Notes: generated by a model from the sequence alone, not told the origin. DNA of 64,000 bases from Pelagerythrobacter rhizovicinus (GCF_004135625.1 NZ_SDPV01000001.1:1610501-1674500), one strand, 5' to 3'. Counted from the stretch's first letter, positions 8,166 to 16,703 are shown. Program-made: numbers and translations.

Positions 8166-9452
8166 TTGCCGGCCGGGGATCGAGAACGGAATGAGGGGAG
8201 CGACGAAGGCACGCCCGCTCCACCGCCACGTTCCGGGCGCTGGAAGCTCATAGGCCCGGGCATCGTCGCGGCCGCCACTGGCGTAGGCGCCGGCGATCTC
8301 GTCGCCACTCTCGTGGCGGGTTCGCGGTTCGGCTATGCCCTGCTCTGGGCTGCCGTGCTCGGCTGCATCGTGAAGATCGCCCTTTCGGAAGGCGCCGCGC
8401 GCTATCACCTCGCGACCGAATCGACGATTTTCGACGGCTGGCGCTCGCTGGGTCCATGGACGAGCTGGTACTTCGGCATCTACATCGTGGTGTGGGGCTT
8501 CATCTACGGCGCGACGGCCATGAGCGCGACGGCGCTACCGCTGGCCGTCCTGCTCCCGATCCTGCCGCTTCCCGCCTGGGCCGTCATTGCAGGGGTGACC
8601 AGCTTCCTGTTTGTCGCGCTCAACCGATACGAGACGTTCGAGCGGGTGATGAAAGTTCTCGTCGCCGTCATGTTCGTGGTCATTACCGGGCTCGCCGTCC
8701 TCGTCGCGCCGCGCCTCGGGGACATACTGGGCGGCTTGGTGCCATCGCTGCCCGAGGGATCGGTGTTCTATACGCTCGGCCTGATCGGCGGTGTCGGCGG
8801 AACGATCACCACCGCCGCCTACGGCTATTGGGTGAACGCCAAGGGGTGGCAGGGGCCGGCATGGATTCCGATGATGCGCCTCGACAACTATGTCGCCTAC
8901 ATCATTACCGGCCTGTTTGTCGTCGCGATGCTGATCGTCGGTGCGGAGCTCCTGCACAGCGCGCAGATCGCTCTCGCGGCGGGTGACAGAGGCCTGCTCA
9001 ACCTCAGCGACGTTCTCGAAGACCGGTTCGGCCGCGTAATCGCAATCGCATTCCTCGTCGGATTCGCCGCGACAGCGATGTCCTCGCTTTTCGGGGTGTG
9101 GCACGGGGTCAGCCTGCTCTTCTCCGACTTTGTCGAGCACCTGCGCGGCCAGACCGAGCGGAGCGAACGACCGGAACGGAACTGGCCGTTTCGCGCCTAT
9201 CTTGCCTGGCTCACCTTCCCGCCGATGCTCTTGCTGTTCTTCGACGAGCCGTTCCTGCTCGTCATCGTCTATGGCGTGGTCGGGGCTTTCTTCATGCCGT
9301 TCCTCGCCGTCACCCTCCTCCTGCTGCTGAATTCGGAGCGCGTCCCGGCCCATGACCGCAGTGGCTGGCTCTCCAACGGGGTGCTGACCGTGTCCGCCCT
9401 GCTGTTCCTCGTCCTGTGTTTTCAGCAGCTCTGGTCTTTCTTCGCGGCGTGA
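8166..9452 (+). CDS. Nramp-family transporter, non-canonical subgroup
   Basis: A 428-residue integral membrane protein with about 11 TM segments. TM1 reads GPGIVAAATGVGAGDLVATL: the Nramp framework is clear, but the metal-binding DPGN is replaced by GAGD. The TM6 region reads GGTITTAAYGYWV where classical members have an MPH motif. It therefore belongs to the Nramp superfamily but probably not to the Mn/Fe-transporting MntH group; the substrate is unknown. The start is a TTG at 8166 preceded by GGGAGGGG; no other start codon lies before TM1. It stands alone between unrelated genes. Confidence 0.8.
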   Translation: MPAGDRERNEGSDEGTPAPPPRSGRWKLIGPGIVAAATGVGAGDLVATLVAGSRFGYALLWAAVLGCIVKIALSEGAARYHLATESTIFDGWRSLGPWTSWYFGIYIVVWGFIYGATAMSATALPLAVLLPILPLPAWAVIAGVTSFLFVALNRYETFERVMKVLVAVMFVVITGLAVLVAPRLGDILGGLVPSLPEGSVFYTLGLIGGVGGTITTAAYGYWVNAKGWQGPAWIPMMRLDNYVAYIITGLFVVAMLIVGAELLHSAQIALAAGDRGLLNLSDVLEDRFGRVIAIAFLVGFAATAMSSLFGVWHGVSLLFSDFVEHLRGQTERSERPERNWPFRAYLAWLTFPPMLLLFFDEPFLLVIVYGVVGAFFMPFLAVTLLLLLNSERVPAHDRSGWLSNGVLTVSALLFLVLCFQQLWSFFAA

Positions 9453-9514
9453 AGGCCCGGAGGCGAAAGGATAGTTTCGCACGACCGATCGTTCCCTGTC
9501 ATGTGACGCCGCCT

Positions 9515-10147
9515 GTGACCGAATTCGACGAACTTGCCGCATCCGCCCGGGCCTGCCGCGCGTGTTCCACAGTGCTGCCGGTGGAGCCTCGGCCGGTGTT
9601 CCAGATCTCACCCGAAGCGCGGCTGCTGATCGCGGGCCAGGCACCGGGGAGCAAAGTCCACGCTTCGGGGATCCCCTTTGCCGATGCGTCGGGTGCACGG
9701 CTCCGCGAATGGATGGGTGTCACCGAGGCCGAGTTCTACGACGCGCGGAGGACCGCCATCCTGCCAATCGGCTTCTGCTATCCCGGCCGTGCAAAAGGGG
9801 GCGATGCGCCACCGCGTCCCGAATGCGCAAAGCTCTGGCGAAACGATCTGCTGGCGCTGATGCCGCAGATCCGGCTGACTCTGCTGGTCGGCACTTACGC
9901 GCAGCACGACGCGCTGGGGCCCGGGCGAATGACCGACCGGGTACGGCGCTTTCGTGATTTCCTGCCGGACCGCTTTCCCCTTCCTCACCCGTCGTGGCGC
10001 TCGCATATCTGGATGCGGGACAACCCTTGGTTCGAGGCCGAAGTGCTGCCGGAGCTGCGCGCCAGCGTACGCCGGGCGATCGGGGAGTCGCGTGGGGGTG
10101 CGAACGCCAGCGGCATGGGCTCCGGGCGCGGTCAGCGGATGCGATAG
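9515..10147 (+). CDS. Uracil-DNA glycosylase superfamily protein
   Basis: A protein of about 210 residues with the UDG fold. It has an N-terminal CRACS pair, the motif-1-like LLIAGQAPGSKVH, and a C-terminal HPSWRSHIWMRDNPWFE corresponding to the HPS motif. Canonical family 4 enzymes use GEAPG in motif 1 and four iron-sulfur Cys; here the Glu is Gln (GQAPG) and only two clustered Cys are seen, so it is an atypical branch and uracil excision is not assured. The start is uncertain: GTG 9515 gives MTEFDEL, with GTG 9503 as the alternative; no good ribosome binding site is visible. The 3' end overlaps the convergent gene at 10132 by 16 bases. Confidence 0.75.
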   Translation: MTEFDELAASARACRACSTVLPVEPRPVFQISPEARLLIAGQAPGSKVHASGIPFADASGARLREWMGVTEAEFYDARRTAILPIGFCYPGRAKGGDAPPRPECAKLWRNDLLALMPQIRLTLLVGTYAQHDALGPGRMTDRVRRFRDFLPDRFPLPHPSWRSHIWMRDNPWFEAEVLPELRASVRRAIGESRGGANASGMGSGRGQRMR

Positions 10148-10608
10148 AAGTCCGCCACTCGCTCCAAGGCGATCTTCAGCACCACCTTGCCGCTGCGCGC
10201 AGGCCAGGCGAGAGCGCGTTCGGCATCGGGTAGGCCCTCACATGCGCAAACCACACGCCAGAGAATGTCCGACAGGCCGCTGCCGGCGAGCGCTATGGCG
10301 CCGTCGAAACGCTCCTTGGCCGCGATCTGCCGCTCGGTGGGCGAGAGCCCCGGCCCTCGCCCCTCCCCTTTGATCCGGACCGGGTCCCAACGCATGGTGA
10401 CGTTCGGCCCCAGCCGCGCTCGCTCGTAGTCTGCACGCAGGCACTCGCCGGCGGCGAACAGGCGGTCGCTCAGATGCCCCCGCGCATGCAGCCAGGCGAG
10501 GGGCGACTCGGCAAGGTTCACGGTCACCGTGCGCCGGCTTCTGCGGTCGATCCCCTTGCTGCCAGGGCCGGCGGGGGTGAGTTCACGTTCGGCAAGCTTT
10601 CGACGCAT
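10132..10608 (-). CDS. DUF6456-like conserved alphaproteobacterial protein
   Basis: A 158-residue protein whose core, from SPLAWLHARGHLSD through AAGECLRADYERA to WPARSGKVVLKIALERVAD, matches my memory of the DUF6456 domain, a conserved alphaproteobacterial family. The N-terminal 35 residues are basic. A CAGGAG ribosome binding site precedes the ATG. It is divergent from an XRE regulator; the 92-base gap carries a motif shared with the holin gene at 16704. A role in regulating phage-like or gene-transfer-agent genes is a hypothesis from this context only. Confidence 0.65.
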   Translation of the reverse strand: MRRKLAERELTPAGPGSKGIDRRSRRTVTVNLAESPLAWLHARGHLSDRLFAAGECLRADYERARLGPNVTMRWDPVRIKGEGRGPGLSPTERQIAAKERFDGAIALAGSGLSDILWRVVCACEGLPDAERALAWPARSGKVVLKIALERVADFYRIR

Positions 10609-10643
10609 TGCGATCTCCTGTTCGATCTACGAATGACCACTTG

Positions 10644-10667
10644 CCAAAACGACACGCATGTAGGAAA
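10644..10667 (-). promoter_or_regulatory. Shared motif copy A (TTTCCTACATG...TTTTGG)
   Basis: Read on the minus strand toward the DUF6456-like gene, this site is TTTCCTACATG, then cgTGtCg, then TTTTGG. The same two blocks, with two fewer bases between, occur before the GTA-type holin gene (16642-16664), and the first block recurs before the terminase-like gene (41268). It lies in the divergent promoter region of an XRE regulator, so it may be an operator or part of a promoter. Function is inferred only from recurrence. Confidence 0.4.
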
Positions 10668-10700
10668 GTGAAAACCAAATCGGTTATCGCGGAGAATGGC

Positions 10701-11273
10701 ATGATCAATCGTATCCGGGACATTCGCAAGGAAAAGGGTTTGACGCTCGCCGACCTCGCCGCCGCCTGCGATCCGCCCACCACTGCGCAGACCATCGGCC
10801 GCCTCGAGACGGGAATGCGCAATCTTTCCACCAAATGGATGGACCGTATCGGCACCGCGCTCGGCGTCGATCCGGAGACTCTCGTCCGCTCCGACAGGTC
10901 CGAACATCCCCAGGTCATCGCGACTTTGGGAACGGGCGGCGCGGACGCTCTCGCCCGACCGCGCGACGCGCTCCCGCCGACTCAGCTCGGCGGCGAGGGA
11001 CCGCTCGTTGTGCTTACGGTCGAGGCATCGGTGGGGCCCTATCTCGCGGGCGACCAGCTCTGGCTGCGACAGATCGATCCCGAGGCGGCCTCGCGCGCGG
11101 TCAACCGCGATGTCCTGGTGCCGCGCAAGGGCGGGCGCTTCGCCTTCGGGCGATTGATCGACCGGCAGGAGAACCTGATCGGCATCCTTCCTCCCGGAGC
11201 GGGACAGAAGCAGCAGGTCGTGGATTCGCCGTCCTGGATCGCAGTAGCCGAAATGCTGGTGCGGCGACTGTGA
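10701..11273 (+). CDS. XRE-family repressor with S24-like C-terminal half
   Basis: A 190-residue regulator. The N-terminal helix-turn-helix spans about residues 1-60 (MINRIRDIRKEKGLTLADLA, TAQTIGRLETGMRNLS). The C-terminal half (VEASVGPYLAGDQLWLRQ, NRDVLVPRKGGRFAFGRLI) resembles the S24/LexA-like sensor fold of phage-type repressors, but I see no clear Ser-Lys autocleavage pair. The frame is open from 10608; ATG 10701 has GGAG upstream and starts the HTH. It is divergent from the DUF6456-like gene and its stop overlaps the glycosyltransferase start (GTGA). It probably represses itself and its neighbour. Confidence 0.75.
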   Translation: MINRIRDIRKEKGLTLADLAAACDPPTTAQTIGRLETGMRNLSTKWMDRIGTALGVDPETLVRSDRSEHPQVIATLGTGGADALARPRDALPPTQLGGEGPLVVLTVEASVGPYLAGDQLWLRQIDPEAASRAVNRDVLVPRKGGRFAFGRLIDRQENLIGILPPGAGQKQQVVDSPSWIAVAEMLVRRL

Positions 11274-12451
11274 CGACCCGCCGTCTGCTCTCGATCGCCA
11301 CGCTCTACCCCAACGCCCACACACCGCAGTTCGGCACGTTCGTGGCGCGCTCGCTCGAGGCGTTGGCGGCACGCGACGACTGGCAGGTGACGGCAATCAA
11401 TCCGATCGGCATTCCGCCCCTCGCGGTCGGTCGCTATCGTGCCCTCGCCAAGGCCGCCTTCGACGGGACCGAAAACGGCGTCGAGGTCTATCGGCCGAGC
11501 TATCTACTGATCCCCCGCGTCGGCGCGCGCATCAATCCGAGCATGATCGCGCGGGCCGTGCTCCCCCTCGCCCGGCGGCTGCATGAAGAGCGCCCATTCG
11601 ATCTGGTCGACGCGCAGTTCTTCTATCCCGACGGTCCGGCCGCGGCGTGGATCGCGCGCCAACTCGGCCTGCCCTATGCAATCAAGGCCCGCGGAGCCGA
11701 CATCTCCTATTGGGGCTCGCGAACCTTCGCGCGCGAACAGATGCTCGAAGCGGCAGCGGGTGCGCGGGGACTGCTCGCGGTTTCGCACGCGTTGAAGGAT
11801 GACATGGTCGCGCTCGGAATGCCTGAAGGGCGGATCGGCGTCCATTACACGGGACTCGACCGCAACCGGTTCCGCCCGCTCGCACATTCGGGGCTGCGCA
11901 CGAAGCTCGGCGCGTCGCTCGGAATCGCGCTGGGCGAGAAGGAGAAGATCGTTGCGTCCGTCGGGGCGCTGATCGACCGCAAGGCGCAGGATCTGGTGAT
12001 CGGCGCCATCGCGGGCATTCCGGGTGCGCGGCTGCTGCTCGTCGGCAAGGGGGAGGACGAGAGATACCTGCGCGGCCTTGCACGCGACCTGCGGGTGGAA
12101 GACCGGGTGCATTTCCTGGGCTCGATCGATCACGACATGCTGCCGGTCGTGATGTCTGCCGCAGATGTCATGGCGTTGCCGTCGAAGAAGGAAGGGCTCG
12201 CCAACGCGTGGGTAGAGGCGCTCGCCTGCGGAACACCGGTCGTGATTTCGGATGCCGGCGGCGCGCGCGAACTCGTTACCGGGCCCGACGCCGGCTACAT
12301 CGTCGCGCGCGACATCGAATCGATCGCGGCGGCGCTGCGCAAGCTGTTCGCGGATCCGCCCCCGCGCGAGCGGGTGGCGGCGACCGTCGACCGCTTCGGC
12401 TGGCCAGCCCACGCCGCGGAACTCGCGCGGCGGTACGAGGGGCTGATCTAA
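11270..12451 (+). CDS. GT4-type glycosyltransferase
   Basis: A 393-residue GT-B-fold glycosyltransferase. The N-terminal acceptor domain includes LYPNAHTPQFGTFVARS and the VDAQFFYPDG stretch; the C-terminal GT1-type domain has VGALIDRKAQDLVI, LLVGKGEDERYL, LGSIDHDMLP and the nucleotide-sugar signature PSKKEGLANAWVEALACG. No signal peptide or membrane segment, so it acts at the cytoplasmic face, probably on exopolysaccharide or surface glycan. The GTG start at 11270 overlaps the XRE stop codon, so the two are translationally coupled. Sugar donor and acceptor unknown. Confidence 0.85.
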   Translation: MTTRRLLSIATLYPNAHTPQFGTFVARSLEALAARDDWQVTAINPIGIPPLAVGRYRALAKAAFDGTENGVEVYRPSYLLIPRVGARINPSMIARAVLPLARRLHEERPFDLVDAQFFYPDGPAAAWIARQLGLPYAIKARGADISYWGSRTFAREQMLEAAAGARGLLAVSHALKDDMVALGMPEGRIGVHYTGLDRNRFRPLAHSGLRTKLGASLGIALGEKEKIVASVGALIDRKAQDLVIGAIAGIPGARLLLVGKGEDERYLRGLARDLRVEDRVHFLGSIDHDMLPVVMSAADVMALPSKKEGLANAWVEALACGTPVVISDAGGARELVTGPDAGYIVARDIESIAAALRKLFADPPPRERVAATVDRFGWPAHAAELARRYEGLI

Positions 12452-12455
12452 GGTC

Positions 12456-13433
12456 TCAGACCTCGCCGCGCGCCGCCTTCTCCTGCCGGTCGGCCGCAGT
12501 CTCCTGCGGCACGAAGCTGTGCGAGTCGACACCAAGCCAGATCAATATCGGCGCGGCCATATAGACCGAGCTGTAGGTGCCGACGAACAGGCCGAGCGTG
12601 ATCGCGGCGACCATGCTGAACAGGCTCGCCGGACCGAACAGAAGCAGCGGGATGAGCGCGATGAACAGCGTCAGCGAGGTCATCACCGTGCGCGCCAGCG
12701 TCTCGTTCACCGACAGGTCGAGCAGTTCGGGGAGCGGCATCTTCCGATATTTCTTCAGGTTCTCGCGTATCCGGTCGTAGATCACGATCGTGTCGTTCAG
12801 CGAATAGCCGATGATCGCGAGGATCGCGGCGATGCTCTGCAGGTTGAACTCCATCTGGAACAGTGCGAACATGCCGAGCGTCAGCGATACGTCGTGGAAC
12901 AGCGCGAACAGGGCACCGACGCCGAACTGCCATTCGAAGCGTATCCAGATGTAAAGCGCCACCGCCAACATTGCAGCGATCAGCGCGAAGGCTGCATCCC
13001 CCCGGAACTCGTCGGAGACTTTGCCGGAGACGTTCTCGTTCCCGTCTAGCCGAAAGTCATCGAAATTGGCCCGCAGCTCGCTCACGATCTCATTTGCAAT
13101 CGACTGCGCCGCCTCCGGATCGCCCTCGGCACTTTCGGGCAGCGGAACCCGGATCGACACCTGGTTGTCCTCACCGAAGCGCTGCACCACCGGCTCGCCG
13201 TGGCCGAGGCTGGCGACCCGGTCGCGCAGTTCGCCGACCGGAGCCTCGGTGCTCTCGGTGAAGGTCGCCGTGATATTGAGACCGCCGGCGAAGTCGACGC
13301 CGTAGTTGAGCCCCTTGGTCAGCACCAGCGCCCAGCTCGCGGCGATCAGCAGCAGGCTGACGACGTAGAACGGCATGCGCCACCGGAGGAACTTGATGTT
13401 CGTGTTGTCAGGGACGAGCTTGAGCAGTTTCAT
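12456..13433 (-). CDS. secF: Protein translocase subunit SecF
   Basis: A 325-residue inner-membrane subunit of the SecDF-YajC complex, which uses proton motive force to pull secreted proteins from SecYEG. TM1 is at about 17-40, followed by a periplasmic domain beginning GVDFAGGLNI. The C-terminal five-TM bundle carries GYSLNDTIVIYDRIRENL (about 219-236), the diagnostic SecF signature. It starts 13 bases after the secD stop, completing yajC-secD-secF. It is convergent with the glycosyltransferase (4 bases between stops). Confidence 0.97.
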   Translation of the reverse strand: MKLLKLVPDNTNIKFLRWRMPFYVVSLLLIAASWALVLTKGLNYGVDFAGGLNITATFTESTEAPVGELRDRVASLGHGEPVVQRFGEDNQVSIRVPLPESAEGDPEAAQSIANEIVSELRANFDDFRLDGNENVSGKVSDEFRGDAAFALIAAMLAVALYIWIRFEWQFGVGALFALFHDVSLTLGMFALFQMEFNLQSIAAILAIIGYSLNDTIVIYDRIRENLKKYRKMPLPELLDLSVNETLARTVMTSLTLFIALIPLLLFGPASLFSMVAAITLGLFVGTYSSVYMAAPILIWLGVDSHSFVPQETAADRQEKAARGEV

Positions 13434-13446
13434 TTCCCTTGTCCCC

Positions 13447-15042
13447 TTACAGATGGATGTCCTGCGGCCGCGCCTTGCGCAGCCAGCCGGCGACCCACAT
13501 CCGGGTCAGCGACACGGCGGTGAACACGCTGGTGAACAGGCCGATCACCAGCACGACCGCGAAGCCGCGGATCGGGCCGGTGCCGAACATGAACAGCAGC
13601 GCGCCGGCGATGAAGTTGGTGATGTTCGCGTCGAAGATCGCGCGGCTGGCCTCCTTGTAGCCGTTCTCCACCGCCGCGATCACGCGCCGTCCGCGCTTGC
13701 GTTCCTCTCGTATGCGCTCGTTGATCAGCACGTTGGCATCCACCGCCGCGCCGATCGTGAGGACGAAGCCGGCAATGCCGGGCAATGTGAGCGTGGTGTT
13801 CATTGCCGCCATGATCCCGAGGATCATCAGCACGTTGAACACGAGCGCGATCATCGCATAAACGCCGAACCGGCCATAGGTGGCGATCATCAGCACGATC
13901 ACCGCGACCGAGCCCACGATCATCGCGATGATACCCAGGCGGATCGATTCGGCACCGAGGTCTGGCCCGACGGTGCGCTCTTCGACCACCGTCAGATCGA
14001 CCGGCAGGGCGCCGGACTGGAGCGATATCGCCAGCTGCTGGGCGGTCTCCGGTGTGAAGTTGCCCGAGATTTCCGACACGCCGCCCAGAATCTGATCCTG
14101 GATCACGGGCGCGGAAATCACCTCTCCGTCAAGAATGATCGCGAACTGCTTGCCGACATTCTCCGAGGTCAGCTTGGCGAAGCGATTGCCGCCCTGCTGG
14201 TCGAACTGGATAACCACGACGTCCTGGTTTTCCTGGTTGCGGCTCGCTTGCGCGCGGACCAGCGTACTTCCGTCGATCCCGCCGAGGCGATAGACCGCGA
14301 GGCTCTGCCCGGCAAAGCCGCTGTCCGGCGCATAAGGGAATATCTGCTGGCCCGGCTCCACGACACCCTGCGCGAGATCGGACGGAAGCGCGTTCTCGTT
14401 GACAAGCTTGAATTCGAGCTTGGCCGTCCGGCCGACCAGTTCCTTGACCTGCTCCGGATCCTGCAGGCCCGGCACCTGCACCACGATGCGGTTGTCGCCC
14501 TGCCGGATGATGGTCGGTTCGCGCGTGCCGAGCGCGTTGATGCGCCGGTCGATCACGTCCTGCGAAGAATCCATTGCCGCGTTGAGCGCAGCGTCCAGCC
14601 CGGCCTCGGTCGGCGTCAGGATGATCCGCGTCTCGTCCACCACCGAGAGATTCCATTCGCGCACCAGCCCCTCGCCGTTGAGCAACGGCTCGAGCAGTTC
14701 GCGTGCGCGATCGACGTCGGCGACGCTCTCGACCATGAAGCTCAGGCGGCGGTCGGCGGTCGACACGTCACCGATGCGGATCTGCGGCTCTGCCCGCCCC
14801 AGCGTCGAGCGGACCGATTCTTCCATGTTGCGCAGGCGCTGGCTGACGATCTCCGCCGGATCGGCCTCCAACAGGATGTGGCTGCCGCCGGCAAGATCGA
14901 GGCCGAGGTTGACCTCCGGATCGGGCAGGGCCGCGGGCCAGCGGGCGCCCGACAGCGAGAAGAGGGAAGGGAGTGCGAGGACGGTGAGCGCGAGCGTCAG
15001 GCCCCAGAACCACCCCTTCTTCCACAGCGGGAACTCGAGCAT
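13447..15042 (-). CDS. secD: Protein translocase subunit SecD
   Basis: A 531-residue inner-membrane protein and partner of SecF. TM1 is at about 10-30, then LGLDLAGGSHILLE begins the large periplasmic P1 domain. The C-terminal six-TM channel domain includes LTIGAAVDANVLINERIREE, with the Asp of VDANV in the proton path. Length is near the alphaproteobacterial norm. It lies between yajC (14-base gap) and secF. Confidence 0.97.
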   Translation of the reverse strand: MLEFPLWKKGWFWGLTLALTVLALPSLFSLSGARWPAALPDPEVNLGLDLAGGSHILLEADPAEIVSQRLRNMEESVRSTLGRAEPQIRIGDVSTADRRLSFMVESVADVDRARELLEPLLNGEGLVREWNLSVVDETRIILTPTEAGLDAALNAAMDSSQDVIDRRINALGTREPTIIRQGDNRIVVQVPGLQDPEQVKELVGRTAKLEFKLVNENALPSDLAQGVVEPGQQIFPYAPDSGFAGQSLAVYRLGGIDGSTLVRAQASRNQENQDVVVIQFDQQGGNRFAKLTSENVGKQFAIILDGEVISAPVIQDQILGGVSEISGNFTPETAQQLAISLQSGALPVDLTVVEERTVGPDLGAESIRLGIIAMIVGSVAVIVLMIATYGRFGVYAMIALVFNVLMILGIMAAMNTTLTLPGIAGFVLTIGAAVDANVLINERIREERKRGRRVIAAVENGYKEASRAIFDANITNFIAGALLFMFGTGPIRGFAVVLVIGLFTSVFTAVSLTRMWVAGWLRKARPQDIHL

Positions 15043-15056
15043 TCGCTATCTCCCGC

Positions 15057-15377
15057 TCAGTCGTTGGCAGCCGTGCCGCCGGGCGGGACGATGTCGCCGA
15101 TCGTGTTCTTCACTGCCTTGACGCGCACGCCCTGGGCCAGCTCGATCTCCGCATAATGCTCGTCAACCTTGGTCACCTTGCCGACGAGACCGCCGGCGGT
15201 GACGACCTGGTCGCCTTTCTTGATCCCGGCGATCTTTTCGCGATGCTGCTTCTGCTGACGCATCTGCGGACGGATGATCAGGAACCAGAAGATCGCGATC
15301 ATGCCGACGATCGGGAGCCAGTTGATCCACGCAGGCGGCGCATCTGCGCTGGCTGCCGCGGCAAGGAAATCGAGCAT
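15057..15377 (-). CDS. yajC: Preprotein translocase subunit YajC
   Basis: A 106-residue single-pass membrane protein. The TM helix is at about 19-38 (LPIVGMIAIFWFLIIRPQ), followed by the typical QMRQQKQHREKIAGIKKGD and the small beta-rich domain VVTAGGLVGKVTKV. It is the first gene of the yajC-secD-secF operon and an accessory to SecDF. Length and organisation are standard. Confidence 0.96.
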   Translation of the reverse strand: MLDFLAAAASADAPPAWINWLPIVGMIAIFWFLIIRPQMRQQKQHREKIAGIKKGDQVVTAGGLVGKVTKVDEHYAEIELAQGVRVKAVKNTIGDIVPPGGTAAND

Positions 15378-15587
15378 GAAAATGAGCCTATCCAGGTTGT
15401 GACCAGAATCGTCGCGGGAAACACGTGCGGCCCGCCGGTCACGGGACCCTCGCCTCCCCGGCGATCAGGTGGGCGCGCCTAGCAGCATTGCAAGTGCAGA
15501 GCAACGAATCGCGCAGCCCACACGAGCCGAAGATCGGCGCTTGCAAGCACCGCACCCCCGCCCTATAGGGCCGCCCTCCACTGGATA

Positions 15588-15664
15588 CGGGACGTAGCGC
15601 AGCCTGGTAGCGCATCACACTGGGGGTGTGGGGGTCGCTGGTTCGAATCCAGTCGTCCCGACCA
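15588..15664 (+). tRNA. tRNA-Pro(GGG)
   Basis: A full cloverleaf: acceptor CGGGACG pairs with CGTCCCG (15654-15660), the D arm is GCGC...GCGC, the anticodon loop is CTGGGGG giving anticodon GGG, the T arm is GCTGG-TTCGAAT-CCAGT, and ACCA is encoded at 15661-15664. 77 bases. Confidence 0.96.
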
Positions 15665-15737
15665 GTGGCAGCTTTCATCGCCGATATTGCACCTCCGACG
15701 CTTCGCACCTAGGCGCGGCGCGCAGGAGGATTTGTCG

Positions 15738-16628
15738 ATGAGCATGCCCAGCATCCGCCCCCGCATGCGGTCATGGCTGTTCGCCCCCGGCGACAGCGAG
15801 AGGAAGATGGCCAAAGCGGCCGGCGGGCCGGCCGACATCGTGCTGCTCGATCTCGAGGATTCCGTGGCACCCGAGTGCAAGCCGATGGCGCGCGAGATGG
15901 TGCGCCGTTTGCTGGCGGAGCGCTCGGATCGCGAGCGGCTGTGGGTGCGGATAAATCCATTGCGGGGCGGCGAGGCGGTCGACGATCTCGAAGCGATCAT
16001 GGGCGCCACACCGGGCGGCATCTTGCTGCCCAAGGCCGAGGGGCGCGCGGATCTCGAAGCGCTGGACACGCATCTGACGCGGCTGGAGAAAGCGCATGGG
16101 TTGGCGCGCGGCGCCACCAGGGTTGCCGCCCTGGTCACGGAAACCCCGAAGGCGATGTTCCGTACCGGCGACTACGACGGCGCGCCGCGGCTCGTCGCGA
16201 TGAGCTGGGGGGCGGAAGACCTCTCCTCCGCGCTCGGCGCGCGCGTCCAGTTCCGGCCCGACGGCGGCTACATGCCGACCTACGAGCTCGCCCGCAGCCT
16301 GTGCCTGCTCGGCGCCGCGGCGGCCGGCGTGGCGGCGATCGAGACCATCCAGGCGGACTTCCGTGATCTCGACGGCCTGCGCGAACGCGCCACGATGGTG
16401 CGCGGACAGGGCTACCGCGGGATGCTCGCAATTCACCCGGCGCAAGTCGACGTGATCAACGAGGCCTTCACGCCAAGCGAGGAGGAGATCGCCCACGCGC
16501 GCGCCGTGATTGCAGCCTTCGCCGCGAACCCGGGGGCAGGCACGGTAGGACTCGACGGCGCAATGCTCGACCGGCCGCACCTCGCCCTGGCGCAGGCGCT
16601 ACTGGCGGACGCGGGCACCCACACCTAA
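15738..16628 (+). CDS. HpcH/HpaI-family CoA-ester lyase (CitE-like)
   Basis: A 296-residue TIM-barrel enzyme of the citrate-lyase beta/malyl-CoA lyase group. Landmarks are SWLFAPGDSERKMAKA (13-28), the metal- and CoA-site stretch DIVLLDLEDSVAPECK, LPKAEGRADLE, VTETPKAM and AIHPAQVDVINEAF. No partner citrate-lyase subunits are adjacent, so it is probably a stand-alone lyase or thioesterase acting on malyl-, citramalyl- or related CoA esters. Start ATG 15738 has AGGAGGA 7 bases upstream; an in-frame extension to 15687 lacks support. Confidence 0.85.
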   Translation: MSMPSIRPRMRSWLFAPGDSERKMAKAAGGPADIVLLDLEDSVAPECKPMAREMVRRLLAERSDRERLWVRINPLRGGEAVDDLEAIMGATPGGILLPKAEGRADLEALDTHLTRLEKAHGLARGATRVAALVTETPKAMFRTGDYDGAPRLVAMSWGAEDLSSALGARVQFRPDGGYMPTYELARSLCLLGAAAAGVAAIETIQADFRDLDGLRERATMVRGQGYRGMLAIHPAQVDVINEAFTPSEEEIAHARAVIAAFAANPGAGTVGLDGAMLDRPHLALAQALLADAGTHT

Positions 16629-16641
16629 TTCGATAAAACTA

Positions 16642-16664
16642 TTTTCCTACATGTGCCATTTTGG
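16642..16664 (+). promoter_or_regulatory. Shared motif copy B before the holin gene
   Basis: TTTTCCTACATG, then TGCCA, then TTTTGG, lying 40 bases before the holin ATG and pointing toward it. It matches copy A (10644-10667, minus strand) in both blocks; the first ten bases also recur before the terminase-like gene at 41269. Candidate promoter or activator site. Confidence 0.4.
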
Positions 16665-16703
16665 TTATGTGGTTTGGCGAATCGCAATCAGCGGAGCGCA
16701 GCC

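Noticed and set aside
13375-15156. A 593-codon plus-strand open frame
   Set aside because: Antisense of secD-yajC; composition is the mirror of the real genes.
15588-16628. Integration hot spot at tRNA-Pro(GGG)
   Set aside because: No integrase or duplicated tRNA 3' end found nearby; the neighbouring CoA-ester lyase is ordinary.
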